Positions 38,760 to 53,000 are shown, counted from the first letter of the stretch. The stretch is DNA of 64,000 bases from Bimastos eiseni (GCA_959347315.1 OY365811.1:42806491-42870490), one strand, 5' to 3'. Notes: generated by a model not told the origin, from the sequence alone. Program-made: numbers and translations.

Positions 38760-40719
38760 CAAGCAAAGCTGACGTGACCCTAAAAAATTTCCACAGAGAA
38801 CTTGTTTTCAGATATTTATAAAAACATATTTTGGTATAACTTAAAGGAAACTCTCATCAAATGACCTCCCAATACTAATAACCGGTATACACTTTAATGT
38901 CCGTAATTAGTTGGACTAATAAGCTGCCGTTTTGCCAGTCTGATCAGCGACTGAATGAACATCAGATAATGATTTAAGTACTTGTATTTGAATCATATCG
39001 AATGCATTTTCAATCAGCTTCAATTAACAGGCAGGGTCTCCTGCCGTTTCTAATCATAGCCTATGTTTTTGCTCTAAACGAAAATCGATTACAATGCCAT
39101 TTCTTCCAAAAATCCACGTCTCCTCTAGTTCCTGCTGAAAAGTGAGAATTCGCAATTGGATCCAGATGATCTTAGCAGATGTTTACGTCAACTATGGACA
39201 GGGAGGGGCAAATGTCTAGGACGTTCAGGAACCCGGCGATTAGTGATTTAGGGGCCCTAACCGGGCTGAATTTGACATTCTGTTAGAAGACATCTTAGTA
39301 ATACTCAGTTTCGACAGAGAGAGAGACAGAGAGAGATAGAGAGAGACAGAGAGTCAGATTACCAAAGTATCCCATTTATTAATAACTTTGCTTCCGTTTA
39401 GTTCCAGGTTTAATCCAACTGACTCTTGCTACACTGGTTTGGACTATCTGAAACTGTGACACTGAAGTGAAGATACTGTTGCTTCTTATATATTTTTTAC
39501 TCTAGTCTTTTCCTCATTAGTTAATTCAATTTTCTCCCATGGAAGATGCATTTTCCTGGAACACTTTCCCCACTGCTTCATACCAGCACTGAAGTTTCCA
39601 CATACATTGCTCTGGAGACTACCGGTCTCTTCTCACACACGTTGAAGTTCAGTGCCTATTTAAAGATATAATTTCCCAAATATATGAGCCACTGTTTCGG
39701 GCTCATTGCATTGTCACCCATACAATTTCATCGACCCCATAGATCAAACATGCACTCAACTATAGATCCTGCTCTCTTTATGACTTGATAAACATTTCAA
39801 TAACCATAAAAGAACAATGATTCAAATAACATTTATTGGTATAAAAACTATGGAATGTACTGCAAGTTTTTATTGCATAATCACAAACAATTGTTCTTTA
39901 TGTTCAAAGCAAAATTAGCACAAACTAGATCACAGATTTAGTATTCTGTTATGAAACAATTGTTATTTGTTCTTCTCTTCACCTCTGCTGTAAATTGTCA
40001 AAAAATGACTAGGATTTGAGCAGAATGACTGCAATATTAGAAGTGTAGCAATGTTGCTAGCACTACTTAAACTATCTCTACTATTATATTAGAAAGATTA
40101 GTAAGTTCGATTATGTTAGGGAACGTAGCTGCACAGGAAGAGACAGATCTGATATAAACTAACTTTATTAAATAAAGAGAAGATTATAATAATATACATG
40201 TAATGATTAATACATAACTGTTACATGTACTTGTGATACGAGTGTTGGTGAGATGCTAATGTCCAAACCTATGAATGATATAAGTTGACGAGCCTGACAA
40301 AGTTAACTAAAGTTCTTCGGAAGTAAGACTGCCACGTTAGTAACAGTGTTGCAGCCTATAAGTAACCTTTTATTCTTATTGACTAACAATTATATTATTA
40401 TAATCTGACTTCTCCACACTATATTAATCATGACTTTTGCACTTAATGATTATGACTGTATTAATCATGATTTTTGATATTTCACAAATGAATTTTTTAT
40501 TACTGCAATTATTAATTGTAATTAGAAATTTTATGAAAAATGCATCCCATAAGTTATCACCAAACAAGTTTTCAAGAACAATTCACAACGCACATAAAAA
40601 AACCAACCACATGCAAAATTGAAAACACAGAAGCACATTTGCACTTAACAAGGAAAATAATTTTAAAATATTTTTTATGTGAAGTAAGAAGAATGTTTTC
40701 ACAGGTTCAAACCATCCCT
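38760..40719. other. non-coding, AT-rich
   Basis: No exon was supported. A (GAGA)n patch lies at 39318-39352. A G-block word (GGGAGGGGCAAATGTC) occurs at 39203. Confidence 0.5.
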
Positions 40720-43700
40720 TTACTTAATTTCATTTGTCTTTCTCATCAGTGCCTCATCTTGAAGATGGTAGTGATGAAATGCCAATGAAAGCCAATCGTT
40801 ATCCATCCGTCCTGAATTGGTGAAAGGACGTGGTGAGCATCTGCCAAAAAGACACAAAAACAAACTCAATTAATTTCTCAACCATGCTGAGCTTGCAAGC
40901 TTTGTAAAAATTCTAATATCGCCAGAGCGTTACATTCGTGAGCCTTTCTTGGGAAACACGACAAAAATTGTCCGCCTTATTCTAAGGATTATTATTGGTT
41001 ATTGGTTTACTGACAACTGCAAACCGCAGTAAGCAATTTTTATACATGATGGCACAAATTTTATTATCTCTATTTAACACACGTTTTGACTGATGGTTAA
41101 GCGCTCACTCATTTTACAGCTGCCTTAGGAAGTGGAAGGCTAAGTCAACCTACATGGCTAAATCAATCAATCAATTCTGAATATAAGTGACAAATGGTGT
41201 AATCACTTACAAGATATTATTTTAGATGGCAATATCATCATTAACTGACCGTGACCACATAACAAGTGCAAACAGCAAAACATGCAGAGAAAGAAGCAGA
41301 TAAATAGAGTTGCTTACAAGTAGAACAAAACCCAGCATTGGACGATATCATCAAAAAGCCACACTGCCTCAGCCCTAATGATCGAACTTACGAATCAGAA
41401 TTTCAACAAACTGATCGGACAATTGGTAGCCTAAAAAAACACATAGAAACACTTCTTGACATCAGAGAACTAATAATAATTAAGGGTACTTTCTTGAGGG
41501 AAGGGGTGCAATGTAGGGATCAGCCGGAAATCGCCTCGGACATTCGCCTCGGCCGAATATCTCAATTTTCATCACTACTCGGAAGTATTCGCCTCGGCAA
41601 ATACTTAACACGCAAATAGTTGCAAAAATTAATTTTTTTATTTAACTAAGGATTACTTAAATTTTACTTTGTCATTTTGACAATATTATGTTTTTGAAGT
41701 TTTCTGTTTTTTTGCCTCCCCATGAGTAAACAACAACTTCAACAAGATGGCAACCAGTGCAGGTGACATTTGCGAAGATAAACGTTCACGTTTGTCTCCA
41801 TCTAAACTGGAATATTTGCTGTTTTTGAAGAAGAATTTAAGCATTGTTAATTTCAAATACTAAACTTGATTGGACATTTCTAATTACCAAAAACCGAACT
41901 GTTTTAAAGTGAAAAGTTATAGTATTAGTAATTTAGTATGATCATCATTGATCAATGATCATACTATGTTCAATATGTTGTTTTTAAGTTTTCAACTTTT
42001 CTGTTAGTGTTATTTGGAATTGGAAGACATTCTTTAATATAAGTTTATTTTCATTACTATCATTAGACATTATTCATTAGACTCATAGTCATTCATTACT
42101 TATCTTAGTAATCTAGTTAAGTTTTAAGTTGTAACTTGTAAGTTAAAGTTTGTAATTGTAACCAATAAGTTACTATCTCTATATATCTAGTCTATATAGC
42201 AGTCTAGTCTTTAATAAAGACTCTTGTTAAAACTTGTTCTAAAGAAAATTTTAGAAATAGATATTAGAAGTTTTAAAAGTTTAGAACTGTTTAATTTTTA
42301 TTATTTTTAAACTTTTAAAGTTTTAACTTTTAAGCTTGTTTAAGCTTTTAAATGTCACTGGTAAGTTGTAAGCATTTAAATTGTTAAAGTTGTCAGGGTT
42401 TTTTACTCTTTAGTTCTATTTGTATTTTGTAATTTGTATTACATTTTTAATAAATTTTTTATATTAAAATCATAAAATGCAAGTGAAATTGTTAAACTAG
42501 TTTACTTTTATAATATAATTCAAATTCATAAATCTTTGTTGGTTACTTTATTACTAGTCCATTAAAACAAAGTCATATTTCACGTATGTGATACTGGAGC
42601 ATGCTTGAAATTGAATGCTTCGCATGAACATTCTATTATCAAGCTTTGGACATGGAAAAAAATTCAAAGAATTGGTACTCAGTTACTACCCGGTTCGTAC
42701 CCGGATCCGGCAAATAGTACATCCAGAATTTTTCAAATACTCGGATTCGGTACTCGGTGAAAATTGTCTACCCGGCTGACCCCTAGTGCAATGGTTAGCA
42801 TGCTGGATCATCCAAATATCCCATTTTTGGGACTACTTGGAAGTATTCACAACGGCAAATATTACACACACAAAAAGTTAGAAATAAAAATGTTTCAATT
42901 AAATAATTTTTTTATAAACATTTCACAATCTAAGAACGAAAATTAAAAATATAAAGCAGTGTTAGTAGTTATTACAGGCACCAACATTCATTTTGATTAT
43001 TGTTCATTATGTGAAACAGTGAAAGAGACGGAAGTCAAAAATTTTAAGCTTCACCTGCGGACCTGAGTTGCCAATAATAATCGGTTCGTAAATAGATCCG
43101 GCAAACAGTGCATTCAAATACTCAAATTCGGTACTCGGTGGAAATTGTCTACTCGATTATGCCCTAATGTACTCTTTATAGACACATGTTGCTGGCCAGT
43201 GTTCAAAATTTTACAACACATCTGCCAGGTTTAAAGAAAGCTATCGCAGTCATACAGAAGCTTAATTCGGCAGCATGGACTCGATTAGATCTCAAAGGCA
43301 TTGAAGCATATTCAAATTAATTGAACAGTATTTGGTTCAAAGTCCTCTCTCCTCAGTATTAACTACAGTAACAGTTCTGCAAGCAGTAGCTACAACTACA
43401 TGTCGAGGCTGAACAATTTAAGAGTGCCGTCAATGATCTTGTTTAATATAAATTGATAGACAGCTGGTATGTGATTTTTAATGAGCACAAAATTGTTGCT
43501 GAAGACCTTTGCAAGTTCCCAGAGAAAAGAAGCAAAATGGTGGGTGAGATTTGCATAGCTGGAATATTGAGACAATCAACCCACAACCGGAGATATTTAA
43601 ATGACGGTTCAAGCTTTAACTTCTTATACCTACCAGGTACCTTATTAAACTTAAGCTTGCTTACCTATCACCAGTCAGATAGTTTCTGAGTTGAACAGCG

Positions 43701-45058
43701 TCCAGGTTTCTATCTATAAAAACATTCAATGTGAATTATTAGACATGTAAATATTATGTTTACAGCCATCATGTAGTGTAATAGGGAATTATTCAAAAAC
43801 ATAAACGTGATGATCATTTGTAAACTAAAAATGTCTAATTTGAGTAACATTCCATGCAATTTTCCATCTGTTAGCATGTTCACAGATAACCTAGAATTCA
43901 TGGTTCAACTATGGATCGACTCAAAATCAAGGGACCTCCCTCACAGCCGACAAACACAATAAGGCAAAAAACATTTGAGCAATCTGCAGTGTAGAAATTT
44001 GCATAAGAACGTTGTGTAAAAAATAGAAATTTACATAAGAACGCTGTGTAAAAATTCAAAAAATTTACATAAGAACATTTTGCAAACGAATTCATAGAAA
44101 TTTGCAGAACGCTCTGTACAAAAATTCACCATGCCAGAGTGTTGCATTCACAAGTCTTTGTTGGAATGAAGAAATACCTTTTCTGCTTTATAGCTAAGAT
44201 GCTATGAAAAATAATTAAAGTTACTGCTTGTTTTTAGTTGCATGAGACTTGCCATTAGATGGAGCCTGTCCATATTATTGGTGAACTGTTATTGCGGTGA
44301 TCTTTGTCGACGCTGTAGAAAAACACAATTTTCACAGATTTTACTTTCTGTAAAATACATCAAAATATATTAACCTTAAAATGATATCATAAGTACAAGA
44401 GTAATATTACTAAAAGTTAAGCTAAAACTTTATTTGATCATTTAGATCAGCATTTCTCATCCTGTTATTGTCCACAAGCTGTTGCTTGCTGGTCTGCAAA
44501 GTGAATCAGGAAACAGACATTTTGAAAAGCCAAAAGCAAGAAACACTCAGAAAGGCTTTCATTTAGGCATTGTCATTAAATATGCATTTAAATAATTTTA
44601 ACACATATTCAAGGTGAATGAAAAAGAAAACTAATTAGCAAATTAATCACCGAGTCTGGCTTCAACGGAAAAAGTTAAACACTGAACAGTTGGGGAAGTG
44701 TTGATTTAGATAGTCACGAGTTTCATAGTATCTCTACCACCGCTTTACCCCAAACAGATCGATTGATCTGTTCGATCGTGTTGCTGAAGTGGCGTTATAT
44801 AAATTTTATACAAACACACATACATGGCAACTTCAGAGCAGGCGAGGCGCAGGCTTATTTGAAGCCACCGACCATTTGTATAGTATTACAACAAAGATAC
44901 AGAATATAGATCATTACATTATTTTCAGTCTCTTACCCAATAGTTCCTACTCCAATCCACCGGCTTTCAAGCTTTCTCTGTAGCAGCTCCTCATCCTCCT
45001 CTCTTGTCTCTCTGGCAACTAGACTCAGAACATCGCTTGGCATCTCTGGGATACCCCT
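40720..45058 (-). CDS. candidate unrecognised multi-exon gene, 3' part
   Basis: Four possible minus-strand exons can be chained in phase: 44937-45058 (IPEMPSDVLSLVARETREED, then ELLQRKLESRWIG), a piece starting at 44312 (GVDKDHRNN; either a terminal exon with stop at 44255 or cut short at a weak GTTCAC donor), 43665-43713 (RNLDAVQLRNYLTGD) and 40720-40840 (ending SLAFHHYHLQDEALMRKTN, then a TAA stop). Acceptors at 44313 and 40841 have good pyrimidine tracts, and the donor at 43665 is GTAAGC. A possible further exon lies near 45145-45200 (LREEMNLTLGCVAIMK). I do not recognise the protein. The last exon also has a plausible plus-strand reading, so the strand is not secure. It may be spurious. 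Confidence 0.27.
41530..42780 (+). mobile_element. hAT transposon remnant, copy 2, with transposase tail
   Basis: The left end (41518-41615) has ATCGCCTCGGACATTCGCC, GGCCGAATATC and TTCGCCTCGGCAAATAC; the right end (42685-42780) has CGGTTCGTACCCGGATCC, GGCAAATAGTAC, AAATACTCGGATTCGGTA and GAAAATTGTCTACCCGG. Inside, at 41750-41863 on the plus strand, lies a reading frame end with ATSAGDICEDKRSRLSPSKL followed by EYLLFLKKNL and a stop at 41861. This matches the C-terminal hAT dimerisation region (typically ...A-G-x-I...K-R-x-R-L-S-P-x-x-(V/L)-x-x-L-(V/L)-F-L-x-x-N). The rest of the transposase is gone. Confidence 0.75.
42800..43165. mobile_element. hAT-like element ends, copy 3, short internal deletion form
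   Basis: A left-end-like block at 42812-42880 (CCAAATATCCCATTTTTGGGA, GGAAGTATTCACAACGGCAA, cut here into two words) and a right-end block at 43083-43162 (CGGTTCGTAAATAGATCCGG, AAATACTCAAATTCGGTACT, TGGAAATTGTCTACTCG). It begins within 35 bases of the right end of copy 2, so the two sit in tandem. Confidence 0.5.
43985..44110. repeat. short imperfect tandem repeat, about 37-45 bp unit
   Basis: Three to four units of TAGAAATTTNCATAAGAACG followed by NTGTGTAAAAA. Confidence 0.75.
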
Positions 45059-45209
45059 CTGGTTTGAATAGTACCATGGTTTAATCTAAAATACGACTGA
45101 TAAAGTTTTAACTACATGACAACTTCTCATCAACTTTCATAATAGCCACACATCCAAGAGTAAGATTCATCTCTTCTCTAAGGACTGCACCAAAATCAAA
45201 ATTAAACAT

Positions 45210-48200
45210 AGTATCAGAATACGTATAACTACCACTCGCACGTCGATGCTTTCACGCTATTAAGGTGTTTATCCGCAGCGTAATCTTATAGCGCATGTAC
45301 TTCCAATAAAGGAAGAGAATTATCATCTTTTGCAGAGGTTGAAATTTCAGGTTGATATTCCAAGCAAAAGAATTAACGAGGAATAGACGTATCCATAAAA
45401 TTTGCATGATAGCTGTAGACCACAGTGCAAGTGAGGAATCATATTCTGTCTCAAGCGTTACACCTGGCTTATTTTGTCGGCAGGTGTTAAATTACAGAAT
45501 CGTTCCTACATAATTATTATTCCTGTGAGATATAGTGCATAGGCGTAAACGACCAATATTCGGTGCAATATTACTCCACCAAGAGCAGGGGTAATAATCC
45601 AGAGGGAGAAGCGGACTGAGACTTCGCAAACGTTTGCTTATAATTATTTATACATGACTTGTTCCTAAAGTCTTGTAAAATAAGATTTTATTTTAGATAG
45701 TAACTTGTCGCACTACTTTTATGCGGATGGATACGGAAGGCATGCTAATTGCGTGACCAATTGCGTGTCCTCGTCAGTTCGGCTTCGTTTGTTGAGCTGC
45801 TGTTGTGTCGATTCTATCTTTCTGTAAGTCATATAATTATTAATCTAAGAAACTGCTAATTGTCTGGTTGTTCTGTACGCATTAGACGACTAGAACGAAG
45901 CGGTTCTAATCAGGAATTAGCACATCTGAAGGCGTCGTTACCGGTATTTTTCAAAAATTGGTTTTGACTTGGGGACGGTCTCTTAAGAGGGCGTGTTATA
46001 CAACAAGGAACTGACGCCTTGACGGTTTTATCACTTGGCGTGTCTACGAGTAACCACTCAAGTGTTGCCTTTCATACTTCAGAATAAATTTATATAACGC
46101 TGGTGCAGTGTGTAATTATGCAGAATTTCGATTATTGGCGTCCCTGTAAATTATTCAAAGTCGTGTAACGTGTGACTGATAATAACTTAACTCATAGCGC
46201 TATATAAATGTTCTGTTTTTGTCGATACGGTGTTCATCGTGAAAAAAACATTATTTTTCGGAATTTTTAATGAATATTTTCTCAACGTCTGCAAAAGCCA
46301 CGCAAGGTTATTTTGTAAGAATTGTGAGGGATTTGCGTACAAAGAAATAGTTAAAATTAAACGTGAATAATGATGAAGTGAATCAGGACTCGACTGTTTT
46401 GCAGGTGTGGCTTCTAATGCTTTGTTGTTGTTGATGATGATGGTGATGATGATTAATGATGACGAATGATAATGATTACGACGATGGCAGTGTTGGAATT
46501 GACAGTGATGATGTTGGGGGTGATAGATGTGTTGTTCATCTGTGCTAGATGAAAACAATGCTTATGGTGACGATGAAGACGGCGATCATAAGCATCGACG
46601 TTCGTGAGCGTCGCAAGAAAGCTAAGCGCAGGGCACCAGCTTATTCATGAGTGCTGTGTCAGGTCAGAGGAGTTGTCTAGAGATAGTGGTCAAATGAAGG
46701 ATACAAATCCGGTTGCAAGACCACACAGGTGGTCGTTTTGATAAGGTTTGTCACAATTATTATGAGAAGGGTGATGAGGTGGCAGTAATGACGATGAGAG
46801 TTAGGAGGAGAATGAGGAGGACATTTCTGATAAGGATAACGATGATAAATTTACGCAACTGATAACGCTCTAAGTGATGATGCTATTGGTAACGGTGGGG
46901 GTGGTTAAAATAGCGGTTAACCTGGCGGATGTTTAATTCAATGACAAATGCATGGGATCCAATTTAGCCAGAATTTGATCAATTACAGCATCCGAGTTCA
47001 ATTTAGTTAGGCCTAGTTATAATTAGGGTATTGGAAGGGCCCACTAATACAGTCTTTACCCACCATGTGTACTCTGCCCTGGCGTGTCCGGTTGATCTGA
47101 GCATACAGATGAAGCCCAACTACCTTGAATTGTGGGAGATTTGTCAAAAGGGTCTAGGTCTTAATTACACTTGTGCATGTAATGTAATTGATCATTTATA
47201 TAGAGCCTCTTCAGGAGAAGATCTACTCAGAGGCACGCTCTCTGCACTAGCCATCATTTTATTAGATGTCGCCGCGATCATCTGTATTATATCAGTTAGC
47301 AAAATGATGCACTGTACGGTGAAATAGTCCCCAGTGGTGCACACTCGTGTGTGTGTGTATGTATGTATGCGAGTATGTATATAGGTATGTTTTTATGTAT
47401 GCATGCATGTATGTATGTATGCGAATATGTATGTATTTATGTATTATATGTGTGTAGGTCTGTAAAGCAGAGAGTGCCCATTAGAGCCCATTAATTGTTT
47501 GCTCTTAAAGTGGCTCTATATAAAGTTGCAAGGCTAAGAATGCATCAAAGGGATTGCGAACCTTGACTGTTCTTCACCAGAAATTGAAATGTTGTTGTGG
47601 TCTATACCAGCCATGAATATCGGGCCACACTCGTCTGTGTTTATGGTGTCATTGTAAAGTTTAAGTGTTTACGACTGGCAGCAGCAGGTTTTTTTGACAC
47701 GTCGATAAGACTCGACATTCAGGAATACTAACACAGTTGCAACAAATTGATTTGACATAAAGGATTCAAAGCAGATAGATGGGGCATTGTAATGGTTTTA
47801 TAATCGGACATTTTTTATAGAGCCACTTTAAAATACACATATCAGAGGAACTGTCTTTTAGTATAGCAAGGAATGACCAAGAAGCTTGAGTTGCAGTTTG
47901 CAAGACAGATTATTCTAGAAAGATGGACCAATGGAAGAGTTCTGTGCTTTCTCTAACTGTAATTGTTATTGTAATCTGGAATGTATGCTCAACTCTCCAT
48001 TGGGAGGTTGGGAGCTTAAATCCCAGCAATGGCAGAAATTTGTTTTGAGGTTTCTACCCCAAATGCACCCATAACCAACTTGGCTACATTGAGTACAGTG
48101 ACTGAGCACTGTCGGTGGGAAGATAGATGGGACGGCGAGGTAGAGGGCCGACCACAGGCCCCTGTATGCCGAGGCTTAGCAAATGGAGTCGCTAACACTT

Positions 48201-50059
48201 GATACCCATGGCTGTCTGATGGATACCCTAATGAACTGCTCTTCTCTTTTATTCATAGTATTAGTACTATTATAAGTATCTAATATTTGTTATCATGGGT
48301 ATCTAGTGTGATGGTTAAAATCGAGGTTGAGGGTTAGAGGTTATACTCCTACTCATGAGCTTTGTAGGAGCTAAGTATATGACTGGTACATGTATGAGCT
48401 GGACATGAGATATGTATGAGGTTAAGTGTTTCTGTATGATCTGTGATAATGAAAGATCTTTTCTGTTGCTGGGGTGTCTCGTTTTTCCAGCCATTGCTGG
48501 TCACATGTTTATCCTGCTTGACAGCCGACAGGAAGCCTGCAAATGAACGATAATTGTGTGATAGTGACAGCCACAAATATCATTTTCTCAATCAGTTCGC
48601 TCAGATCCTGTAGCATTTTTATGTCCTGGAAAAAGGTCCACTATGCTGGCAAATGAATGCTAATTCATGCATGCACTAACGCAAACGTAGCCCTACGTTT
48701 TGAGACGCAGACCCCGGATGTACCGACCCAGTTAAGCTCATTATGAGGCACAATTATGGAGCCGACCCGACCCAATTAATATGGGTGGTATGGCGTGTAT
48801 TCAGATTTCAAAGGCGTAACAAAGTAGCGGTCGCTAAGGCAAATCCTCCGTCGCCTACCCTCACACCTTCCCTCTCCATTTTCCCTCCCTCCCTTCGTTA
48901 CGCATCTGGTATCGTTTTGTTTGTCAGTCGCTGTATGGTCACTTACGATTGAGAAAGGAGACGATTGTGTGCATTCGGTTTCACAACGGTTGATAGGTTG
49001 AGGTCACTGAGACCAAACGAGTGACGCCAGTGAATAATCATTGCAACTAATATTAACCTCGTCGTGTTGCGAAGACTAGTATTATGGACATGACTGTCAC
49101 AATGATTTATTAATTCAGTAAAAATATGTAGAGCGCCCTTTCAAGACACGTAGCCAATCGAAGGCGCTCCAAACTCCAGCCCCGACAAAAAGGTAAGTTT
49201 TAAAATGTCCATAAAATGTACCACTACACGATTTATTGAACTCAACATAAAAGCTTGATGTAGAGATGGCATGATGTGACCTCAACATACAATAAAGTAC
49301 AGAACCAACATTGCATCTTTGTTAAGATATCCGACTTCGACAAAACCGCGTCATCACCACGTGCCCTGTGACGTGTGATCAGTCACTTAACCAGGGTGGG
49401 GCAGGCAGTAGGACCCGCGGACAAAATTTCCCACATCAAACCACTGCCTAAAATGCTGCAAGCAAATTCAGATCCGCCCATTCTTTTTTACATCAAACAC
49501 GTGTGCAAACCTTTCCTTTTGTTGCCTGTATGCGGGCGTAACCATCGTTATTGAATCAAGTCACGCATGACTGATCTACCTGAAAGGTAGGGACTTGTAT
49601 GGCGTCATGAATCCTGTGATGAGGAAGTGAGGATGTCCCTGGTCACGCTGTCTGGGTTGGTAATGCTGTAGAGTCAGCGAATGATGCACTCTCTTTAACC
49701 CTCATTGATCTTTTAGTCTGTTAGACCAGCTTTACCCTGTTTGCCAATTGAATCAGAGATAATATTTTAGTTTTGCTTCCCTGTGTGTGTGTGTGCGCGC
49801 GTTTGTTTGCGCGTGTGTGTATTTTGGTTCACGTTTCCTAGTATCTCTCAGTGTATGTGTAATTGTGTGTGTATGTATGTGTGTTGTGTGTGTCTGTGTG
49901 AGAGAATGAGCTCGTAAGATGATTTGTTCTTTTTGGATTAAATTGTGTTGAAAGTGAATTGGATTAAATACTGTTAAAAAAAGAATTGAATTGATTGCGG
50001 ACATTCATTTTCTTTTATTCTTAGATTCTACTGATTTACGCTGAATTTCACCCATCACC
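45210..50059. other. largely non-coding; SINE-like units and hairpin modules
   Basis: Contains hairpin-module copies at 46193-46208, 47202-47236 and 49125-49172, a tRNA-derived SINE-like unit at 47975-48200, GA/GAT-rich low complexity at 46430-46560, CA/TG-rich low complexity at 47350-47430 and 49785-49890, and a possible minus-strand exon-like segment at 48450-48541 (FLSAVKQDKHVTSNGWKNET, good acceptor, no clear donor). No gene is called with confidence. Confidence 0.5.
47975..48200 (+). mobile_element. tRNA-derived SINE-like unit
   Basis: The head reads ATGTATGCTCAACTCTCCAT, then TGGGAGGTTGGGAGCTTAAA, then TCCC. This keeps the spacing of a tRNA anticodon arm and a B box (GAGCTTAAATCCC, compare GGTTCGAANCC), while the A box is weak. 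The body includes TTGTTTTGAGGTTTCTACCC. No terminal hairpin module was seen at its end. Confidence 0.5.
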
Positions 50060-53000
50060 ATGGCAACAGGTAATGACAGGTGGCAGAGGTGGTGGTGATC
50101 ATATAGGCTCCTCACACATGCATGCATTCACATACACAAAGACATGCACACATACATATATATTATGTGCATATAATATGCATATATACACTACACACAG
50201 AGACGCTTGACAGGTGGGCGACACCCAATGAGGGAGTAGGAAATGTGGGGGGAGACACATATAAATTGTCCCCCTCGACCCGACCCTCGACCCGACCCGA
50301 CCCTCGGAATCGCCGCCTCTGGCTACACATACATGTCCGCTTACATGCTTATGAATGCATACACATGCATTTATATACATGTGGTTTATTGTACAGTACA
50401 AGTATTGAATCAAAATTTACAGCACAATAGGAGCTAAAGAAAGCTATATGGTTTATGTGAAGCTTGGCTTCTCTTTCTTGGTTAATTTTCAAACTTGTAT
50501 CTTTTCACTTTAAGTCTAATTTAACTGATGACAATGACAATTGCTTAAAATAATATGAAAATGGAGGTCGTTGTTGTGATGAAAAGGATGATAAGTAAAT
50601 ATCAGCGTTTTGATGGCAACCACTTATCTGTGCTGTATCTGGATATTACCATGCACAGTTGTGTAAATAGAACTGTAACAGTTTTGATGTTGATTTTGTA
50701 TACAATGTTCAGTTGGCTTCTGCTCCAAACTTATGCATTGCTTTGAGACTTTTGATGAACTTGTGAAGTCTTCCTTCTGTAGGTTTGATTAAAGCGAAAC
50801 AATATGACTGGAAAGACTCGAACCTTGCTCTGTTTGGCTCTGACACGGAAAAGCAGGTTAAAAGTAAGATGGGATTGAAATTTTTCAAGAGTGAATGTTT
50901 TCCCTTGGCTCTGCATTCTGCCTTTTCTCAAAATTTTTTGTTGACTAAAATATTCTCATAACTTATAACATAACATAACAACTGGTTTTTATTGATCCAA
51001 GCAAGTACTACAAGTATAATTCAAATCTAGTTTTTTAAGGAAAAGGAGCCAACAAGGAAGAAAACCCAAAGAGGACAAGTCCCGTTGTTGGGTCACCCTA
51101 ATACGACAAGTAATTGTGGCAGCTTGTAGTTAATTATATCATATATTTTTAGCATTTTGTCTGCTGAAATTTAAAAAAATCAAAGTATCTCTTAAATGAG
51201 AAAATTCTCTTATCTTGATTTTGAAAAATTTTGTCTGCTTCAAATTTTGTGTAACATCAAAATGAGTCTTAAATGAAAACTTTCTCTTAACTTTAAATTC
51301 TAATATTTTGACTTAATTTCAAATGTTGTCTTATCTCAAGTGTTTGTCTTTTCTATAAAGGTAACCTTGATTAAAATTTTTATCACCTGCAACTTGTCTT
51401 ATCTAAAAATAAAAAAAATTTGTCTTGACTTAAATAGTCATTAGGCCATGAAAACAGGACTTTAGGAAACAATTCCTGTAAAAGACTGGAATGATACAAA
51501 TTTTTGTTTTTGCAGAGGAATCGGCAGCAACTGAACCAGCATGGAAGGCAGCAGGACAAAAGGAGGGACTGAAGATCTGGCGCATTGTGGTCAGCCCCCC
51601 TCTGCCTTTCTTTTGACTCTTATTATCTTGTCCTGTTTCATGTTGCCTTGGTCTCAGCTGACCTGGTTTACTTTTCTTAATTGTGACTGGTTAAGCTTTG
51701 TGTTGACTGGATTTTCTGTTTGCTGTGCTGTTACATGTTGCCATGAATTCAGGGAATTTACATGATTCACTTTGACTCTTGATAATTTGTTGAGCAAGTA
51801 GATAACTATTTTGTCAGCTATTATAATTTGTTTAGATAAATTTGAAATTCCTTTTAAAAACGTTTCTCTTCTTCTCATTTTCGTCTGAGCTTTCACTGTT
51901 AACATTAAACACCTTTCAATTGGTCGTTTATTGTCGACATTTTCAGAATTTCAAGGTAGTTGATTGGCCACAGAACCAGTACGGAAAGTTCTTCAACGGA
52001 GACTCCTACATCATTCTCAACGTACGTGTTCTCATTGGCTGCTACTTATAGCATTTATCTGATCACCTGAAAATGTGTTGCCCATAAATAGTAATACCTA
52101 AACCGAGACTGGTTTGACCTGACCTACTTGGGACACTGTGGCCAATTAAATTTAGTGCTTGCCTTGTCATGTGACAGAGTACAGGTTCAATCCTACTCCT
52201 GTGAGACGGTTAGTATGTGGGAACCCTGATTATGTTGTTTGAAAAGAAACCGGATGCTTAACGATGATAATAATAATAGAATAACGATAATTGCGGGGTC
52301 CTGGCTGGTTTTGGTGTTTCATAGGACAGAAATTTATTCCCTATGCTGTAAATTAAGTTGTATCTGTGGATATAATAATAACGCCGATTTATAAGGTGCC
52401 GTAAACGCGGCCTTAACCACTACAAGGGCACCGAACAATCTAACCGAGCTGACTTTAACGAGCAGCCACAAGCGGTGCTCGTCCAAACAAGAATACGTTC
52501 AAGTTAAAATTTAATGTATTGTAATGTGATCGAACGTTGCGTTACAATACAACATTCGTTTTAATTCAACATATCAACATCTGATGCAGTTGCAACTTAC
52601 TTTACATTATGTGACAAATTGTCTGCCCTATAGGGTCACCGGAACCAACCAGGATTGTATTGTTAAGATTAGGAGTGCCTTTTAAAGGGTGCTATGCAAG
52701 TTATATTCATACAGTTATCCATAAGTTAACCCTGAAGACTTGACTTCCTATCCACTCATCTATATACCTACCAACTAATTACAAATTTATATAGAGCCAT
52801 ATCAGAGGGACCTATTTTATACGATTACAGTTGTTGTCTGTGTGTTTGTTTGAATTGACAGACTTACAAGCCGGACCCCAAGAGCAATGAACTGGCCTAC
52901 GATGTTCACTTCTGGATTGGTAGCCAAAGTTCACAGGTAACTATAATGTTTCTTATGGCTCCATATGAATTAAGTCAATATGAATGCTTGGTTGGTTATT

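Noticed and set aside
48450..48541. Exon-like minus-strand segment after a good acceptor
   Set aside because: No donor in the right place, and the plus strand also has an acceptor-like context here; strand and reality undecidable.
48951..49046. Possible first exon on the minus strand (MIIHWRHSFGLSDLN, donor GTAAGT)
   Set aside because: Its phase does not connect to the only nearby candidate exon (48450-48541), and no homology is recognised.
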